NCBI GenBank assembly: GCA_000715635.1
Contig: KL569104.1
Coordinates: 85,078-90,690 of the forward strand
Reading direction: 5' to 3'
Origin: Streptomyces violaceus
GTDB taxonomy: Bacteria; Actinomycetota; Actinomycetes; Streptomycetales; Streptomycetaceae
DNA length: 5,613 nucleotides
The translations under genes were made by a program, and so were the position numbers. Each line of letters begins with the position of its first letter. The first letter of the stretch is position 1. This document shows, piece by piece, positions 4,754-5,613 of this stretch. The notes under the pieces were generated by a model, which worked only from the letters and a program-made list of their open reading frames with translations, was not told the DNA's origin and did no database searches.

Positions 4754-5613
4754 ATGGCCGAATCAGGAGCTTCCACACTCCCCCCGACGCCCGCGCCGCA
4801 CAGCACTGTCACGCGCGCGGAGCGCTTCGTCTGGCTCACCGCGCGCGTGCTCGAGCAGCGCCTCTTCGCCCACCTCTTCCGTGGCGCCGCCGCAGACCCC
4901 GTGGAGACCGCGCTGGACGCCTACCGCAACGAGGACGGCGGGTACGGCCACGCGCTGGAGCCCGATCTGCGCGGCCCGGTCAGCCGGCCGCTGCACACCG
5001 CCCACGCCCTGCGCGTCCTGGACGCCGTGGCGCGCTGCGCCGGCCAGCGCGTGGAACGCATGTGCCGCTACCTGACGTCCGTCTCCACGGCGGACGGCGC
5101 GCTCCCGGCGACGATCCGTCCCAGCCGGCGCGACTGTCCGACGGCTCCCTTCGTGCCGGTCGTGGCCGACCCGCCCAGCGACCTCCTGGCCACCGGGCAG
5201 GTGGTGGGGCTGCTGCACCGCAACGAGGTGTGGCACGCCTGGCTGTTCCGGGCCACGGACTTCTGCTGGCAGGCGGTCGAGTCCCTGGAGAACTCGCACC
5301 CGTACGAGATCGAGGCCGCCGTGACCTTCCTGGACTCCGCCCCCGACCGCCCGCGCGCGGAGACGGCCGCCGACCGCCTGGGCCGCCTGGTACGCGCACA
5401 CGGCCTCGTGGCCCTGGACCCCGACAACCTGGACGCGTATCCGGTCGCCCCCGGCTACGCCTCCGGCGAGCACCACTTCCCGTACGACTACGCGAGGACG
5501 CCGCGCTCCCTCGCGCGCGCGTGGTTCACGGACGACGAGATGGCCCGCTCCCTGGACCACCTCGCGGCTCAGCAGCAACCCGACGGCGGCTGGCCCGTCC
5601 GATGGCGCCACTG
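4754..5613 (+). CDS. Prenyltransferase/squalene-cyclase-type repeat protein, 3'-truncated by the window edge
   Basis: The frame opens at ATG 4754 (MAESGASTLP) and stays open for 286 codons plus two bases to the right edge, with no stop. Two QW-like repeat motifs typical of alpha-toroid terpene cyclases and prenyltransferase beta-like subunits are visible: DAYRNEDGGYGHALEPDL (55-72) and LAAQQQPDGGWPV (270-282). STADGALP (111-118) may be a degenerate third. No DxDD acid motif of class II cyclases is seen in the visible part, so cyclase activity is not supported; many actinobacterial relatives are annotated only as hypothetical. There is no signal peptide or membrane segment, so the protein is probably cytoplasmic. 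The N-terminal 18 residues are Pro/Ser/Thr-rich, and the homologous part seems to begin near TRAERFVWLTARVLEQR (20-36). The gene diverges from DUF3046 across 80 bases. The next best reading is a structural toroid protein of unknown ligand. Confidence 0.82.
   Translation, partial: MAESGASTLPPTPAPHSTVTRAERFVWLTARVLEQRLFAHLFRGAAADPVETALDAYRNEDGGYGHALEPDLRGPVSRPLHTAHALRVLDAVARCAGQRVERMCRYLTSVSTADGALPATIRPSRRDCPTAPFVPVVADPPSDLLATGQVVGLLHRNEVWHAWLFRATDFCWQAVESLENSHPYEIEAAVTFLDSAPDRPRAETAADRLGRLVRAHGLVALDPDNLDAYPVAPGYASGEHHFPYDYARTPRSLARAWFTDDEMARSLDHLAAQQQPDGGWPVRWRH

Noticed and set aside
4763..5611. Minus-strand open frame of 282 codons at the right edge
   Set aside because: It is the shadow of the plus-strand toroid-repeat gene, which has recognisable QW-like motifs and runs off the window.
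1..5613. Mobile element, CRISPR array, toxin-antitoxin pair or secondary-metabolite cluster
   Set aside because: No spaced direct repeats of suitable length, terminal inverted repeats, transposase or integrase motifs, or cluster enzymes were found; composition is uniform.

Overview
The window is very GC-rich, with third codon positions dominated by G and C. It is best read as core chromosome of a Streptomyces-like actinomycete. The gene content (recA followed directly by recX, a DUF3046 gene, an actinobacterial recA promoter) and the sequence of RecA and its Ala/Pro/Lys-rich tail fit that assignment. No mobile element, CRISPR array, phage gene or tRNA was seen, and no obviously new defence or biosynthetic system.

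Layout. Plus strand, 1-833: the 3' part of a cysteine dioxygenase gene, overlapped by 4 bases (GTGA) with a single-domain rhodanese gene. The two form a small sulfur-metabolism unit that converges on recX with only 43 bases between them. Minus strand, 877-2844: recA and recX, separated by 3 bases and certainly one transcription unit. Minus strand, 3082-4353: an AI-2E/PerM-family membrane protein. Minus strand, 4479-4673: a DUF3046 protein. Plus strand, 4754 to the right edge: a truncated gene for a protein with terpene-cyclase/prenyltransferase-type (alpha-toroid) repeats. It has no stop codon inside the window.

The 237-base region upstream of recA is the richest part. It holds a sigma70-like promoter with a LexA (SOS/Cheo) box between its -35 and -10 elements, a perfect TTATCCACA DnaA box, and, closest to the gene, a RecA-NDp (LexA-independent DNA damage) promoter. 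The recA-recX operon therefore appears to be driven by two damage-response promoters, with a possible DnaA input between them. RecX is unusual in carrying a roughly 110-residue disordered extension ahead of its conserved core, part of it built from a 15-base tandem repeat that encodes Gly/Ser/Arg-rich pentapeptides.

How the genes work together. RecA is the recombinase and SOS co-protease, and RecX modulates its filament. DUF3046 has no known function but sits beside recA-recX in mycobacteria too. The AI-2E protein lies between DUF3046 and recA on the same strand, but the recA promoters make recA independent of it. The cysteine dioxygenase/rhodanese pair and the toroid-repeat protein are neighbours with no evident functional link to recombination.
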